DNA from: Lumbricus terrestris
Taxonomy: Eukaryota; Annelida; Clitellata; Crassiclitellata; Lumbricidae
Reading direction: 5' to 3'
Assembly: GCA_949752735.1 (NCBI GenBank)
Contig: OX457039.1
Coordinates: forward strand, 28,378,920 to 28,442,919
DNA length: 64,000 nucleotides
The notes below the pieces were generated by a model. It was given only the letters and a program-made list of their open reading frames with translations. It did not search any database and had not been told where the DNA came from. Position numbers and translations under genes: made by a program. Below, piece by piece: positions 12,214 to 23,451 of the stretch (position 1 is its first letter; every line of letters begins with the position of its first letter).

Positions 12214-13416
12214 TTGTGTCATAACACAAGTTATGACAACTCTACCTCCATGTCACTGATTGATATACAGGACAAAATTACCAAGGCCATGGACAATAAT
12301 GAATACTCGATTGGTATCTTCCTTGACCTTGCAAAGGCGTTTGATACTGTGGACCACAAAATACTTTTGTATAAACTTGAACACTATGGTATTAGAGATA
12401 ATGCACTTCGATGGCTTAGTAGTTATTTGGGCAATCGTCTACAGCAGGTGCTTTGTAATGGAAAATTGTCTAACTTTCAAACTATAGAATTTGGGGTACC
12501 TCAAGGCTCTATCCTTGGTCCTCTCCTGTTTTTAATCTATATCAATGATCTCCCAAATTCATCATCCATCTTACACTATATTCTATTTGCCGATGATTCT
12601 AATGTATTTTTATCACATGCCTCCTATGATCAGCTTCTTCAGCTAGTTAATAATGAATTAATATCAGCTAGTGATTGGTTCAAGGCAAATAAACTTTCAT
12701 TAAATCTATCTAAAACTAATTATATCATATTTCGTTCAAATAAAAAACCAATACCTATAACAAATAATGAGCTGCTTATTGACAACAAAATTATTCCTCA
12801 AGTTTACACGACAAAATTCCTTGGCGTTCATATTGATCAGCACCTAAAATGGAAAGTCCATATAGACGAAATAAGTAAAAAAAAATTCAAAAAGCATAGG
12901 CATTATTAAGAGAGTCTCTTACTTGCTTCCCTCTCATGTGCTTATCAATCTATATTTCACCCTAGTCTATCCATACCTTAGTTACTCTAATTTAATTTGG
13001 ACTTCTACCTATGATACCCATCTCCATGTTTTAAGGACCTTGCAAAAAAAGCCATACGAGTTATCACTAAATCCACTGTTAATTGTCATACTGGTCCCCT
13101 ATTTGCTGAGCATAAACTCCTAAATATTAAACAGATTAGATTTGAACAGACATCTCAATTTATGTATCAATACATCAATAACCTCCTCCCTTCTTCCTTT
13201 GCTTCCTACTTCTCTCCTGCATTGCATTCTGGACTCACTAGAGGTAATAGAGACTTCAGTATTATTTTTGCTAAAACAAATGTTCGGAAATTTTCCATTA
13301 AATTCCAAGGCCCTGTCATATGGAATAAAATTCCGATTCACATTCGTAAGGCTACTAACTTAACTCACTTTAAACACCTGTTACGTGTGTATACATTATC
13401 TAATATTTTGTGTTAA
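12214..13416 (+). pseudogene. LINE reverse transcriptase, 5'-truncated and frameshifted
   Basis: The translated sequence is the catalytic core of a CR1/Jockey-type reverse transcriptase: FLDLAKAFDTVDH, GVPQGSILGPLLFLIYINDLP-type turn and the catalytic FADD box. The frame breaks after about 12890, where an A-run precedes a premature stop. The thumb and C-terminal region continues in other frames at 12923-13123 and 13162-13416 (IKFQGPVIWNKIPIHIRKA). It belongs to the same subfamily as the LINE interrupted at 48-61 kb. The endonuclease and PHD finger are absent, so this is a dead 5'-truncated copy. Confidence 0.93.
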
Positions 13417-13802
13417 TAGCATGAGGGGTTACCCATGCTGATGCTGATTTATTTGATTGTTTGATTGCTTTGCTTTTATTTTGTTCTTTCTCTGAATTTT
13501 TTCCTGTAGTGTTTACTACATTAGTTTTTCGATATTTTTTTTCTTTTTCTTTCCCTAGTTAAGTAATATCTCTGTAATATCTCCAATACTCCCTTCAGCT
13601 TTCACTTTCTCACTTCACTTTGTTAATTAGGCCCCTGCTTAGCGGGACTTGTCCCTTTTGGTGTGCCTATTTGCTCCCTCACTCTTATAACACCTATTCA
13701 CTTTGAGTATTTTCTTATTGCGAATTATGTTTATACTTTGTTAAACATACATGTACAATTGAATTGTTGGGAACAATAAAAATATGTCTATGTCTATGTC
13801 TA
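12238..13802 (+). mobile_element. CR1/Jockey-type LINE copy, 5'-truncated
   Basis: Homology to the 48-61 kb LINE begins about 12238. After the last coding frame a 3' UTR runs to AACAATAAAAATATGTC and ends in a short (TATGTC)n tail at 13785-13802, the simple-repeat 3' end typical of this group rather than poly(A). Confidence 0.85.
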
Positions 13803-13840
13803 AGTATATTAGGCCTACATAGTTGGTTTGACGAATAAGT

Positions 13841-14062
13841 GTGGGACGCGGTGGTGTAGTGGGTATAGGTTCGCTCACTTCGTTGCTTCGCATCCGGAAG
13901 GTTGCAACTCGAATCCATCTGAAGCCGCCGTGTAGGGACCTTGAGCAAGTCCTTCACTCGCAATTGCTCGGGGTTTTCGACGTGTGCACGCTGTAGTCGG
14001 GAGCGCCTCTGAGTTGAAAGCTTGAGGGCGCTAAAGAAATGGAGAAATAAATCAAATAAATA
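13841..14062 (+). mobile_element. tRNA-derived SINE, family A, copy 1
   Basis: Begins GTGGGACGCGGTGGTGTAGT. A pol III A-box-like stretch TGGTGTAGTGGGTATAGG and a B-box-like stretch GTTGCAACTCGAATCC (about 13901-13916) lie in the first 80 bp. A body with GTAGGGACCTTGAGCAAGTC follows, then a tail GTCGGGAGCGCCTCTGAG and GGGCGCTAAAG, then AAATAAAT repeats. A second copy of the family is at 63800-64000, and many 3' tails of the family are scattered in the window. Confidence 0.85.
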
Positions 14063-14069
14063 ATAAACA

Positions 14070-14972
14070 TATGAATAAACTGAGTGTAGGCCTCTATTCT
14101 AAAATTGGGGCAACTTCTGTCAATTGCTTTAAATTTATAAACCGTGGCTAAAGATTATGGATATGTCGTGGAATTTTCCCAATGGAACATTAAGTCGAAG
14201 TTGCTGTGTGCAGAATGGTCTAGCGACTCTAGCCTATAGTTAAGGTTATTCGCGGTGTTGACAATATCAAATGAAGTTCGCACGATCAGACCACAGTTGC
14301 TTATAGCCTACTTAAGCGTACTAAGCTCAAGGCCGGATAAACAAAATGTGGTGGCCCTGTTCAGTTAAAATGTTGGACCCAAACCTTACAGAATCACGAC
14401 AAAGTAGGCATCTACACAAAACGTGTTATTTTCAGCGAATCGACATTTCTCTTTCATCGACTCGTTTCTTCTTTTCCTTACAATATCAACAGGTCTTATA
14501 GTAGTTCTGTCCAGTGTTAAAGTATATGTATACATCACTGTGTAATTTATTTTCTCTACCACGTGCAGACTGCTCGTGATCTCGGTGTCACGCTTGATCA
14601 AGAACATACCTTTGCGTGTCATATAGGCCTACATCAACTCTGTCGCAATTGCTACTACCAGCTGTGACAATTATAGGCTACGAGTCATCACGCGTTCTCT
14701 CATTTTTAATGCCACTACCATTCCTATCCATGTTTTTTGTCACCCGAACTGGCTATACTATAATACTTCAGCTCACTTTACATTGGTCTACCAATTGGGA
14801 TACCTGGAACGGGATTTGCGGTCGGCGGCGCGTCTTGTTAGGCGTAGGCTACTTATAGGTACGACTACATTTATCAGTTTTTGAATACCTGGTACCAGGT
14901 ACATGCATTATGTCTGTCCTGCACTGGCTACCTCTTCCACAGCGAATTGTTTATAGGGTTCAGCGCTAGTGT
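14070..14972. other. intergenic DNA, no gene seen
   Basis: Nothing recognisable beyond TAGGCCTA-type motifs. Frames at 14386-14622 and 14616-14858 lack domain features. Confidence 0.45.
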
Positions 14973-14980
14973 CTGGTGTG

Positions 14981-15055
14981 CATGGGCGGAGACTTAGGGT
15001 GGGAGAACAGGGTCCCCTCAATATTTGTTGTGGGGGGACCAAGTCTCCGCCTATG
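14981..15055. mobile_element. 75-bp hAT-like MITE, perfect TSD
   Basis: Termini CATGGGCGGAGACTTAGGG and, inverted, CATAGGCGGAGACTTGG. CTGGTGTG flanks both sides (14973-14980 and 15056-15063). At 75 bp this is little more than two ends, related to the elements at 10042-10359 and 36170-36317. Confidence 0.9.
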
Positions 15056-15063
15056 CTGGTGTG

Positions 15064-15349
15064 GCGTTGCCTCTTTTGTTTGACCTCTGCCTACCTACTT
15101 ATAATTTAAGTTCGTATTTGAGTCTTGAAGTCTTCCCCGTAATCTCGAAAATCTGAACGACAATTTGGATATTATTCATGTCATGCTTCAAATATCAATC
15201 CACTTAACGTAGGCCCAATGAACTATAAAATAAGCTCACATGTAAGATTATTATTAATTATTGGACTTGTGTGGTAAATGAGTTTTGTTTGAATCCATGC
15301 ACTCGTGACAGCATATAGCTTATAAGAATTATTATATGATTATCGTCCT
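15064..15349. other. intergenic DNA, no feature seen
   Basis: AT-rich single-copy-looking sequence between two mobile elements. Confidence 0.4.
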
Positions 15350-15359
15350 GTTTTGTTCG

Positions 15360-16587
15360 GGTGTCGGACATTTCCCCCCTGGACATTTCCCCCCCCCGGA
15401 CATTCCCCCCCCCCGGACATTTCCCCCCCTGGACGTTTCCCCCCCCGATTTCGACTAGGACATTTCCCCCCCCCGGACATTTCCCCCCCTTAAGTCAATC
15501 CAGCTTCTATTTAAGATAAAAAAATACCTTCATCCAGCTTCTATTTAACTTGCGTTTTTCATCAATAAAGCGTCTATTTAAGATAAAAAATACCTTCATC
15601 CAGCTTCTATTTAACTTGCATTTTTCATTAATCCAGCTTCTATTTCAGATCTAAAAATACCTTCATCCAGCTTCTATTTAACTTGCATTTTTCATTAATC
15701 CAGCTTCTATTTCAGATCTAAAAATACCTTCATCCAGCTTCTATTTAACTTGTGTTTTTTCATCAATAAAACGTCTATTTCAGATCTAAAAATACCTTCA
15801 TCCAGCTTCTATTTAACTTATGTTTTTTCATCAATAAAGCGTCTATTTAAGATAAAAAATACCTTCATCCAGCTTCTATTTAACTTGCGTTTTTCATAAA
15901 TAAAGCGTCTATTTAAGATAAAAAATACCTTCATCCAGCTTCTATTTAACTTGCATTTTTCATTAATCCAGCTTCTATTTCAGATCTAAAAATACCTTCA
16001 TCCAGCTTCTATTTAACTTGTGTTTTTTCATCAATAAAACGTCTATTTCAGATCTAAAAATACCTTCATCCAGCTTCTATTTAACTTGCATTTTTCATTA
16101 ATCCAGCTTCTATTTCAGATCTAAAAATACCTTCATCCAGCTTCTATTTAACTTGTGTTTTTTCATCAATAAAACGTCTATTTCAGATCTAAAAATACCT
16201 TCATCCAGCTTCTATTTAACTTATGTTTTTTCATCAATAAAGCGTCTATTTAAGATAAAAAAAATACCTTCATCCAGCTTCTATTTAACTTGCATTTTTC
16301 ATTAATCCAGCTTCTATTTCAGATCTAAAAATACCTTCATCCAGCTTATATTTCACTTACTTGCATTTTTTCATCAATCCACCTTCTATTTCACATGTAA
16401 AAGGTCTTCATCCAGCTTCCATTTCTCAAGCGCTTTTTCATATGTTGAAGACCATAAAAACAATGGTTTCCGCATACGGGGGGGGAAATGTCCTAGGGTA
16501 GGGGGGGAAACGTCCAGGGGGGGAAATGTCCGGGGGGGAAATGTCCGGGGGGGGGGGAAATGTCCAGGGGGGAAATGTCCGTTCCCC
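15360..16587. mobile_element. Satellite-filled element with C-run inverted termini and 10-bp TSD
   Basis: GTTTTGTTCG occurs directly at both edges (15350-15359 and 16588-16597). Inside it the left end reads GGTGTCGGACATTTCCCC and continues as imperfect tandem GGACATTTCCCCCC units to about 15490. The right end (about 16478-16587) is the inverted counterpart, GGGGGAAATGTCC units. The space between is an array of ~66-bp repeats. Inverted ends built of short tandem repeats recall sea-urchin TU foldback elements, but a 10-bp duplication would also fit a Mutator-like element. The class is unresolved. Confidence 0.75.
15500..16420. repeat. ~66-bp satellite array, 13-14 copies
   Basis: The anchor CCTTCATCCAGCTTCTATTT recurs about every 66-69 bp from 15527 to about 16400. 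Each unit has a second half in two alternating forms: ATCAATAAAGCGTCTATTTA, or ATTAATCCAGCTTCTATTTC followed by AGATCTA. The two forms show that each unit is itself an old ~33-bp duplication (ATCCAGCTTCTATTT occurs twice in the second form). The last units are diverged. Confidence 0.95.
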
Positions 16588-16597
16588 GTTTTGTTCG

Positions 16598-17995
16598 TTG
16601 TGAGTCTGCTCAGTGAGTTTCTCGTGCATCTTATTCGCTGATCAAAACTCCATGAGACGCACAGAATAATTGAGTGAGACATCGAACTATAAATAGCCGG
16701 AAAATAATTTACCGTCTGCATGATTTGACAGCAGCCTTTATCGATGCATTCTTCACATTTAATCAACTTCGCGAATGTATTCGGTTTGGACGGCTTTGAA
16801 CTGGTTTGCCACTTGGCTCAGACTCAGTGCACCCTGCAGATCGAGGCAGTAGGCCTACGTTTATCTTAGACACGAATCGTCTGATAAAGCTCTCTACATA
16901 TAATTATGTGTTCCTCATGACAAAAATCCTTGACCCTCCTTAATTTGTTTGCAGCTTGCACACTATGTTAATCACTTGACAGTCATTCAGCGATGACACC
17001 ATGTACTGGTACCGTAGTGATGCATGTGATACCCCTTCAAACCCTTGTATCTGTTTCCACAGATTGCAAATATGTGAAATAACTGGCCATTGCTAGTAAT
17101 TGTTTAACAACACCTACAGTTTATTCTGTGTCTTATAACTATTTAGACTATAGACCTACAGTCTTATATATTTAGTGGCTGCAGTTATAGATTGCAACCT
17201 AGAGGTTTGCCATTTATATCCAGCAATTTGCATGAACTTCTTCCTCTTTATTAACTGGTAGCTCAATTAAGTGCCTCTGGAGCGCCTCTGATTAGTGTGC
17301 ACTTCATGAGGCACTATATAAATTCATAGATAGGCCTACAATACAATACGGTTTTTAGTGTTGCAAGGCAGTTACCGTATTGAAAGTAAGCTCATGGCTT
17401 ATAGGCAATGAAATGCTTTCTCTTCTCTGCATCCGAGCATTGGAGCAAAATCTGTTCATCTGAATTAATTACTCATTCGACCGAGCGTTCATCTGCACAC
17501 GATTGCCTTAATTGTCTGTTAACGTTCAAATGTTATTTTTAATTAATCCACCCGAATATAATTATATATATCAAGTGTCCTAGATTCAACACTACTTCAG
17601 ACATTGCATTCTCTAGGTTAGTTAAGCCATAGAAGTTTCATGTGCGTTTAATTATGTTTACAATATTTAAGAGTTCACAATAAAAATGATGTCATCAACA
17701 CGCGTAAATTGGAGATAGGCGCTGCGAAGTCCCAGGCCTAGTCGGCCTGCCCTGCTGGCATCTGACAGCTGTTTATGTAACTTCCATCAGTCAACTGAAT
17801 GGTGTGTGGAGGACTCTAGTCCTGTATAATAGTCTGTATACATAAACCAAGCAAGGAATGGGAGGGAGCAAACCCAAATCCACTGCCTGATCCCTGAGAA
17901 ACACCTACTTCAGTCAGCCCTCTTGAGTTTTCTGCTGGCCGCCAGCTTACCTTCACCAAGCCGTCTGCTTATCTGTCGTTTTGGCGTCTATTGAC
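16598..17995. other. intergenic DNA with one SINE tail
   Basis: A family A SINE tail remnant lies at about 17265-17330 (GGAGCGCCTCTGATTAG and GGCACTATATAAATTC). The rest is AT-rich sequence upstream of the KLF-like exon with no exon I can support. Confidence 0.45.
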
Positions 17996-18039
17996 CAAGG
18001 AATTGTTGCAAAATTGGTCAATTAGTTTAATAAAAGATC

Positions 18040-18165
18040 AGAATTTTTGTAATCCCGAAAAACTGGATTCCATGTTTGTCAATCCCGGGATTATACGGGG
18101 TTGTAAAATGTCCGTGATTCCGGGATCCAGAGAATCCGGATTCATGGATTACAATCCCTAGTAGG
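18040..18165. repeat. Imperfect AATCCCGGGATT-type repeats
   Basis: Several inverted and direct words built on AATCC(C/G)GG/A lie within 125 bp, including a CAATCCCGGGATTATACGGG hairpin. It may be a short degraded MITE just upstream of the KLF-like exon. Confidence 0.45.
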
Positions 18166-18361
18166 CCTATATAATTATGTAAGGTGCTAACATCAGTAGT
18201 CATCGCCTGCAGTGTAATCATTCTGTCAATCCATCATTGGTTTGCGAACTTGATATTTCTTGATTTCTTTAAAATATGCGATGTCGTTCAAGTGTTTAAG
18301 ATTAGCAATCGATCAACTTCTGATTTATTTCATGTTGTTGTTGTCGTTGTTGTTGTTGTAG

Positions 18362-19345
18362 GTCATGAACGTAGCTTTAGCGTGGCTCAGGACACAATTT
18401 CACGGTAAACATACAGTCGGATGCTTGTACGTTGACGGATTTCCAGATCTTGAAGCATGCTTGCGAGACCCAAACCGTTACATTGATCAGAAGTTTACTG
18501 ACTGGGTGATTGCCCGTGATTCCAGAGATCCCCCGGACTACTTTCCAGATATGCAAGAAGCCAACTTTGGTAACGCAATGAGTGAACCTCATTCATGCGC
18601 AAACAGAATGAGGAGCACAAATCTTAATTATTCAGAGTCCTATCTCGATGGTACAAATCAAACAGTGGACATGGTACTTAGATCTAACACCCGGGAAAAC
18701 AATAACCACATAAACAACTTCCTCGATGAAGTTAATAGCAACCTTGATGAAAACGGAAGTGAAATCAAAGCGATCAAAGCGATCAAGGATCGGGAAAGAG
18801 TCGACAATAAGATAAGTCAACGTCGTTCTCGAAAGAGCAGAAATTTCAAGTGCAAAAAGTCGAATACTTGTATCAGAAAACCGAAGCATCAGTTTTTGGA
18901 AGTCCTCCCAAAAGGTGTCCGCAGTTTTCAAAGTTCTAAAATGCCGCTCAGGGAAATCCAAGATGGTCCCTATCGCAGGCACATTGAACAGTCGTCGAGT
19001 CCGTCCAGCCCTCCGTCGACCCCTTTGAGTGAAAAATCCGAGACTGCTTCCAAATTGACGTTCAACATCTCCGTATTTCGTTGTTCTGTGACCGGGTGCG
19101 GAAAGCTGTACCGTCGGCGATCGCACCTTCAGTCGCACATGCGTCGACACACCGGTGAACGACCGTTTCCTTGCACATGGGACGGGTGCAACTGGAGGTT
19201 CTCACGGTCTGATGAGTTGGTTCGACACATGAGATCTCATTCGGGAGATAAACCATTCGTCTGCACGACCTGTTCGAAACGTTTCGCAAGGTCTGACCAT
19301 CTAAAGAAACACTTGCGAGTGCATCAGAAGGCACTGATTGGCTAG
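18362..19345 (+). CDS. KLF/Sp-family zinc-finger transcription factor (terminal coding exon)
   Basis: Encodes about 326 residues from the ATG at 18365. The last 89 residues are three C2H2 fingers in KLF/Sp arrangement: about 238-267, 268-297 and 298-322, joined by TGERPF and SGDKPF linkers. Fingers 2 and 3 carry the family recognition helices SRSDELVRH and ARSDHLKKH, which predict binding to GT/CACCC boxes. Finger 1 is variant (YRRRSHLQSH). The CTWDGCNWRFSRSDEL segment is most like KLF15. The N-terminal 200 residues are unfamiliar, with a basic RRSRKSRNFKCKKSN stretch (possible nuclear import) and a Ser/Pro-rich spacer before the fingers. A pyrimidine-poor, GTT-rich acceptor ending TTGTAG lies at 18361 and the frame stays open there, so the ATG may be internal and an upstream exon may exist. 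The stop at 19343 directly follows the third finger. Confidence 0.9.
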   Translation, partial: VMNVALAWLRTQFHGKHTVGCLYVDGFPDLEACLRDPNRYIDQKFTDWVIARDSRDPPDYFPDMQEANFGNAMSEPHSCANRMRSTNLNYSESYLDGTNQTVDMVLRSNTRENNNHINNFLDEVNSNLDENGSEIKAIKAIKDRERVDNKISQRRSRKSRNFKCKKSNTCIRKPKHQFLEVLPKGVRSFQSSKMPLREIQDGPYRRHIEQSSSPSSPPSTPLSEKSETASKLTFNISVFRCSVTGCGKLYRRRSHLQSHMRRHTGERPFPCTWDGCNWRFSRSDELVRHMRSHSGDKPFVCTTCSKRFARSDHLKKHLRVHQKALIG

Positions 19346-19348
19346 GCA

Positions 19349-22120
19349 AAGATTCACATTTTGATTAAAAAATTATTATTTTTATAAATTGAACTTAAAG
19401 ATACCATGGCAACTGCAGGGTACCTTTTTGACACTGTGCCTCGGCTCTGCATCTAGAAATGATCGTCCGTTTCATGTGATACTGCAGACAATTGCGTTTT
19501 CAATGAAAAATGTAACAGTCCTCTATATTTATACGTTTCTTTGAAGCAATTTATTTACTGACAGCGGTTTCATACTAAATGATTATCTCGTAAGCTGCTT
19601 TCAATTAAAAACGCACACAGAATATAATTCCTGCACAGTCGCCTTTGGTCACAAGCTGAGTCGTTGGCTATATCGTTTTACAATTTATTATTAGCCTATC
19701 ATTGCAAAATCATGGAAACTTTGGCAATTCTATACCAAGTTGGTTGCAATCTCATTCGCAGGTCAACTTTGAGACTTGCTGATAAATTCTCTCTTTTTGT
19801 CTGTGTCAATATCTTCCTTTTCATTCTTCATTCTCTTTGTCTTCTCTTTTTCTCTTTTCTCCCTCTCTTTTCCTTCCTCTCTCCTTATCTCTGTGTGTCT
19901 GTCTATGTTTGTCTATGTCTGTCTCCATCTCACCGTCTCTCATGACTTTTTTTACGAAATTTGTAGAACTGCACAACCAGGAAGTTTTTTTAGTGCGGCT
20001 TTGTTTGGCGAAAATTTCTCGTCGTTTTTAAAAATTTCCCCAGAAATGTCACGAGTCGGTCACAAAAAACTGCTGACTTTTTAAAGCTTTATTTCACCTC
20101 CATGCTTATTTTCCACTGCACATCACTGCACATGTCCTTCTTCTTCCGTGGTAAACCGGTCTGCAATGACCTTTTCTTAATGATTTCCACTGCACACATT
20201 CCGCTTCGTTGTATCATAGTGTCGTATGTCCACGGAATAAAAAACGTTCTTTTATTAAAAAAGAGTATTAAACTTGCGAAAATTGAAACGAAAAATGTCG
20301 CAAATGATTGTGAATTGCTTTCTTTTAATATTTGAATTATTTCATATTTTTTTCTCGTCAGGATGACTTGCAATTGATTTAAATCCATTTAAAACAACAT
20401 TTTCCAAAATTTCACAAAAACCATTCTAAGTTTCAGTTTAATTTTAATGCAGCATCAACTTTTAATTAATGTCGATGCTTTAATATGACGTCTTTGCCTG
20501 AAGTTTTATTGCACTCATTTTTTAAATTTTCCGTCCAAAGTTCCGAAACTTCAAACCCGATTTTCTCGGAATTCACAAAAGTGGACATACGCGAAGATGA
20601 CTCTCAGGCGACGAAATGCATCTACAACTGCACATTTGGGTAGAACTGCACGTTTAAAAAGCCCATTCTCTTTCTCTCATTCTCTCTATCTATATCTGCA
20701 GCTATCATTCTGGAAATGTATCGATAAGAGTTAATGCTTTGTCGTTGCTTCATATTTTGGGGTCAACTCTGATGAGTTAATTAACTGTGTTGAAGAAGGG
20801 CCGTGCAAATGTCCACTATAGGCCTACTCCACTTGCGAATAGCAAATTAACAAGAAAACTGTCGATTGTTGGCGAATAAACAGCACTTTCAGATAATTGT
20901 TGAAATAGCTCAAAAAGTATGCAGTCTCGAGATCTCTGTCTCGAAAGGATGTCCGCATCCTAGGCAAACCTCCTGGTCACACCGTCACACTGGAAATGTA
21001 CCAATAAACATATTTAAAATCCTCGCGGCTGCCGACGCCTTTGGCCCGAGACAACAAGCAAGACCTCTGGTCCTAAAGTATAATTATAGTTCTTTCACAC
21101 TCAACTGTTCATGCAAGAAAATGGTCCAATAAGTTTCTGATGAATTGAATTAAAATTAAGCGACTATAAGCTTTGTCTCGTTCTTTTGGATCTTAGGATC
21201 TATGTAAAGTAAAAGTTCACGCTTTTCAATAACGGACCATCAGATTAGGCTACCTGGGCCCAGGCATATAACACTGTTCGTGTTTAACTGAACTGATTGG
21301 TCTAGTTTGTTAGACCAAACACCCTATACTATAGTCATCGTTGGACACGAGTCAACTTTAAGAATCTTGTATCGACGATTGCAAAGCAGACTAAGATTCG
21401 TTTATTGTAACATAGGTTTGTTAGGCCTATAGGAAAACTGCTGTTCGAAGAACTTTACTTTTAATCGTTCGAAACAATTTCCTGATACAAATTGATGTTA
21501 TTGGAAATCGAATGCGATTATGCGAGTATACGTTTCTTGATAGAAGATACCGGGCAGGGATAGCCTAGGCCTACTTCAAAGGGTTTGGCTCATCCAAAAC
21601 AGAGTGATGCAGCAGTGCAAAGTAATTATTTTGTTCATAAGAGTTTTATTATACCTAATCTTAACCGCCAGCCATCGTTGAACGCAGTTCACCAAGACGC
21701 CATTTGACGCCGTTTAGCTTAAAGATGCACTTAGCCAAATCGAAGAGTCCCTGTTCTTTGTTGTCAGCATTCTACGGTCGAATTAGAGTCACATCATCGT
21801 TAAAACGATTCGGCATATTATTACAAAGCCATACTTGTCTCAAAGGGATCCAGTTAGGTCTATGCATAGCAATCATCGCTTAACTAACTTTGATGTCGAT
21901 TAATTATTTGGACGCATTTAAAATGCCATTGACCAGATTGCTTATTGTTACGAATTTGACTCGGGTTTACTTGGTTCGATCACCTGCTACATGGCAATAA
22001 GAAAAACTAATTAATTAGTCGTAATGGCTTTCTGTTGTAATTAGGCTACCTATGGAGGATTATTCCAACAAGATCTGCACGTACGTAGCCTACAAATTTA
22101 CAATTAGGCAACGTGTAGAC
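19349..22120. other. KLF 3' flank and intergenic DNA
   Basis: It starts with AT-rich probable 3' UTR. A CT-rich tract at 19785-19935 gives low-complexity frames. Words such as GTAGAACTGCACAA (19963) and CTACAACTGCAC (20621), opposed around 650 bp, look like ends of a degraded element related to pieces at 22550-22690 and 45724-45760. No gene is recognised. Confidence 0.4.
21068..21125. repeat. 58-bp near-identical duplicate (copy 1)
   Basis: GGTCCTAAAGTATAATTATA and the following ~38 bp (through CAAGAAAATGGT) match 35167-35223 with about one difference. Flanking sequences do not match. Nature unknown. Confidence 0.85.
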
Positions 22121-22129
22121 ATGGGCGGA

Positions 22130-22385
22130 GTGTGGTTTCCGTTCTTGGACGGGCTAAATTTTGGAGGGCTGAGACTCGGTCCCGGGAAAAAGTTGATGAC
22201 GCAACGGGAACAGGAAGGTGAGAGATAAAGTAGCACATGATTAAAAAAAGTCATCGGATTTTAAATAACCGGAGTAGCCACGGGTCTCAGAAGTTTTTTG
22301 GGCGGAAGACCAACGAAAATTTTTTTCGACCCAAGACCAAAAATTTTGGCCCCCTTCCAAAATGTCTGCATCCGCCCCTGTACTC
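22130..22385. mobile_element. MITE-like fragment with GGGCGGAG ends
   Basis: Opens ATGGGCGGAGTGTGG and closes with GCATCCGCCCCTG, the inverted pattern seen at 36170-36317 and 14981-15055. The interior has the GATTAAAAAAAGTCATCGG phrase. I could not read a matching 8-bp flank, so the ends are approximate. Confidence 0.55.
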
Positions 22386-22740
22386 GTTCAACTCAAATCT
22401 AAAACCTACGTCTACAGTCAACTTTCACAGTTCCACTAACACGAAATCGTCAGCTGCCAACAGGTTCATTAGCTGCACTTCTGTGCTAAAACTGAATTAC
22501 GTCATTGTATCCTGTAGTGTATACGTCGCTTTGAGGCTATCATGGCTTTTTTAAACGTGCGGTTGTACACAAAAATGCGCAGTTGTAGAAGCACTTCTGT
22601 ACAGTTAAACCTGGCAAAAAAGTTCATTGTCCTCCGATTGGATGTAATTTACCATGGATGATGGGAAAGGAAAGAAAGAGTTGTGCAGTTATAAAAATTC
22701 CTTAAAAACAGCCCTGCAAGATATAGTAAGTAAAATATTT

Positions 22741-22892
22741 ATGAGTCGAGCCGATAAAACAACAATCGACTCGACTTGGTAAGACCCACGATCGACTCGA
22801 CTTGCAAGTCGATCGAGTCGACGATTTTTCGATCCACTCGACTTGGCCGAGTTATGATCGACTCGATCGATCAACCCGATCGACTGCGGGGT
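22741..22892. repeat. Degenerate ATCGACTCGACTT repeats
   Basis: The words GATCGACTCGACTTG, CAAGTCGATCGAGTCGACGA and CGACTCGATCGATCAACCCG recur in both orientations over 150 bp, giving a strongly self-complementary CpG-rich segment. Confidence 0.8.
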
Positions 22893-22910
22893 ACTTGCCA
22901 CTGCCACTGT

Positions 22911-22912
<2 letters not shown>

Positions 22913-22996
<84 letters not shown>

Positions 22997-23268
22997 GTGC
23001 TCTGCCCGAAGGCAGGTTCATTGGCTTTACGCCCCTGGGGATGAGATGAGTGAGGTGGTTTCGCGTTGCCTTCCCCACAGACAATGATGGGTAAGCAACT
23101 TGCCCAAGGTTGCTCCGCAGGAGCTTGCGCACCTGCGTCCCACACGTGCTAGCCCGCGATATCTAAATCTCTGAATGTCAACTCCCAGCCCGGGGCTTGA
23201 ACCGCAGTCCGTTGCAAGTTGCAACCAACAGACGAATGCCGCTCGCGCTTACCGGTGTAGCTAACTAG
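22913..23268 (-). mobile_element. tRNA-derived SINE, family B, with (ATC)n tail
   Basis: Read on the minus strand it begins GTTAGCTACACCGGTAAGCG, an A-box-like start. A B-box GGTTCAAGCCC follows at about 23196-23206, then a non-tRNA body ending GCCTGCCTTCGGGCAGAGCA and then about 27 CAT/ATC triplets (22913-22996). The triplet run fits as the SINE 3' tail. Its translation gives poly-Ser, poly-Met or poly-Ile frames that are not genes. Confidence 0.8.
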
Positions 23269-23451
23269 GCCAGTACTGCCACTGTGGCCCCTGTCTATTT
23301 GCAGGAGCTCTGTAGCTCCACCCTATAAGCGTCAAGCGCCGTGGCTCTCTCCGCTCTTCTAAACAGGTTAAGCTTCTTGACAAGTTCTTGTTCCCCATCT
23401 GTCGATGGCCCTGCAACCCGAAATGGGCTCCCTGTGGAACTACGTCTAATG

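Noticed and set aside
12222..12240. TGTCATAACACAAGTTATGACA as a possible LINE target duplication or regulatory palindrome
   Set aside because: It is a short palindrome at the 5' truncation point and no matching flank was found at the 3' end.
15500..16420. CRISPR-like regular array
   Set aside because: Units are contiguous tandem repeats without unique spacers, in an animal genome. It is a satellite. The same holds for 27007-27440, 44772-45585 and 51961-52440.
16386..16766. Pro/Phe-rich minus-strand frames at the right end of the satellite element
   Set aside because: The Pro-rich part is the translation of the GGGGAAATGTCC terminal repeats.
22689..23145. Frames with poly-Ser, poly-Met and poly-Ile
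   Set aside because: They run through the (ATC)n tail of a SINE.
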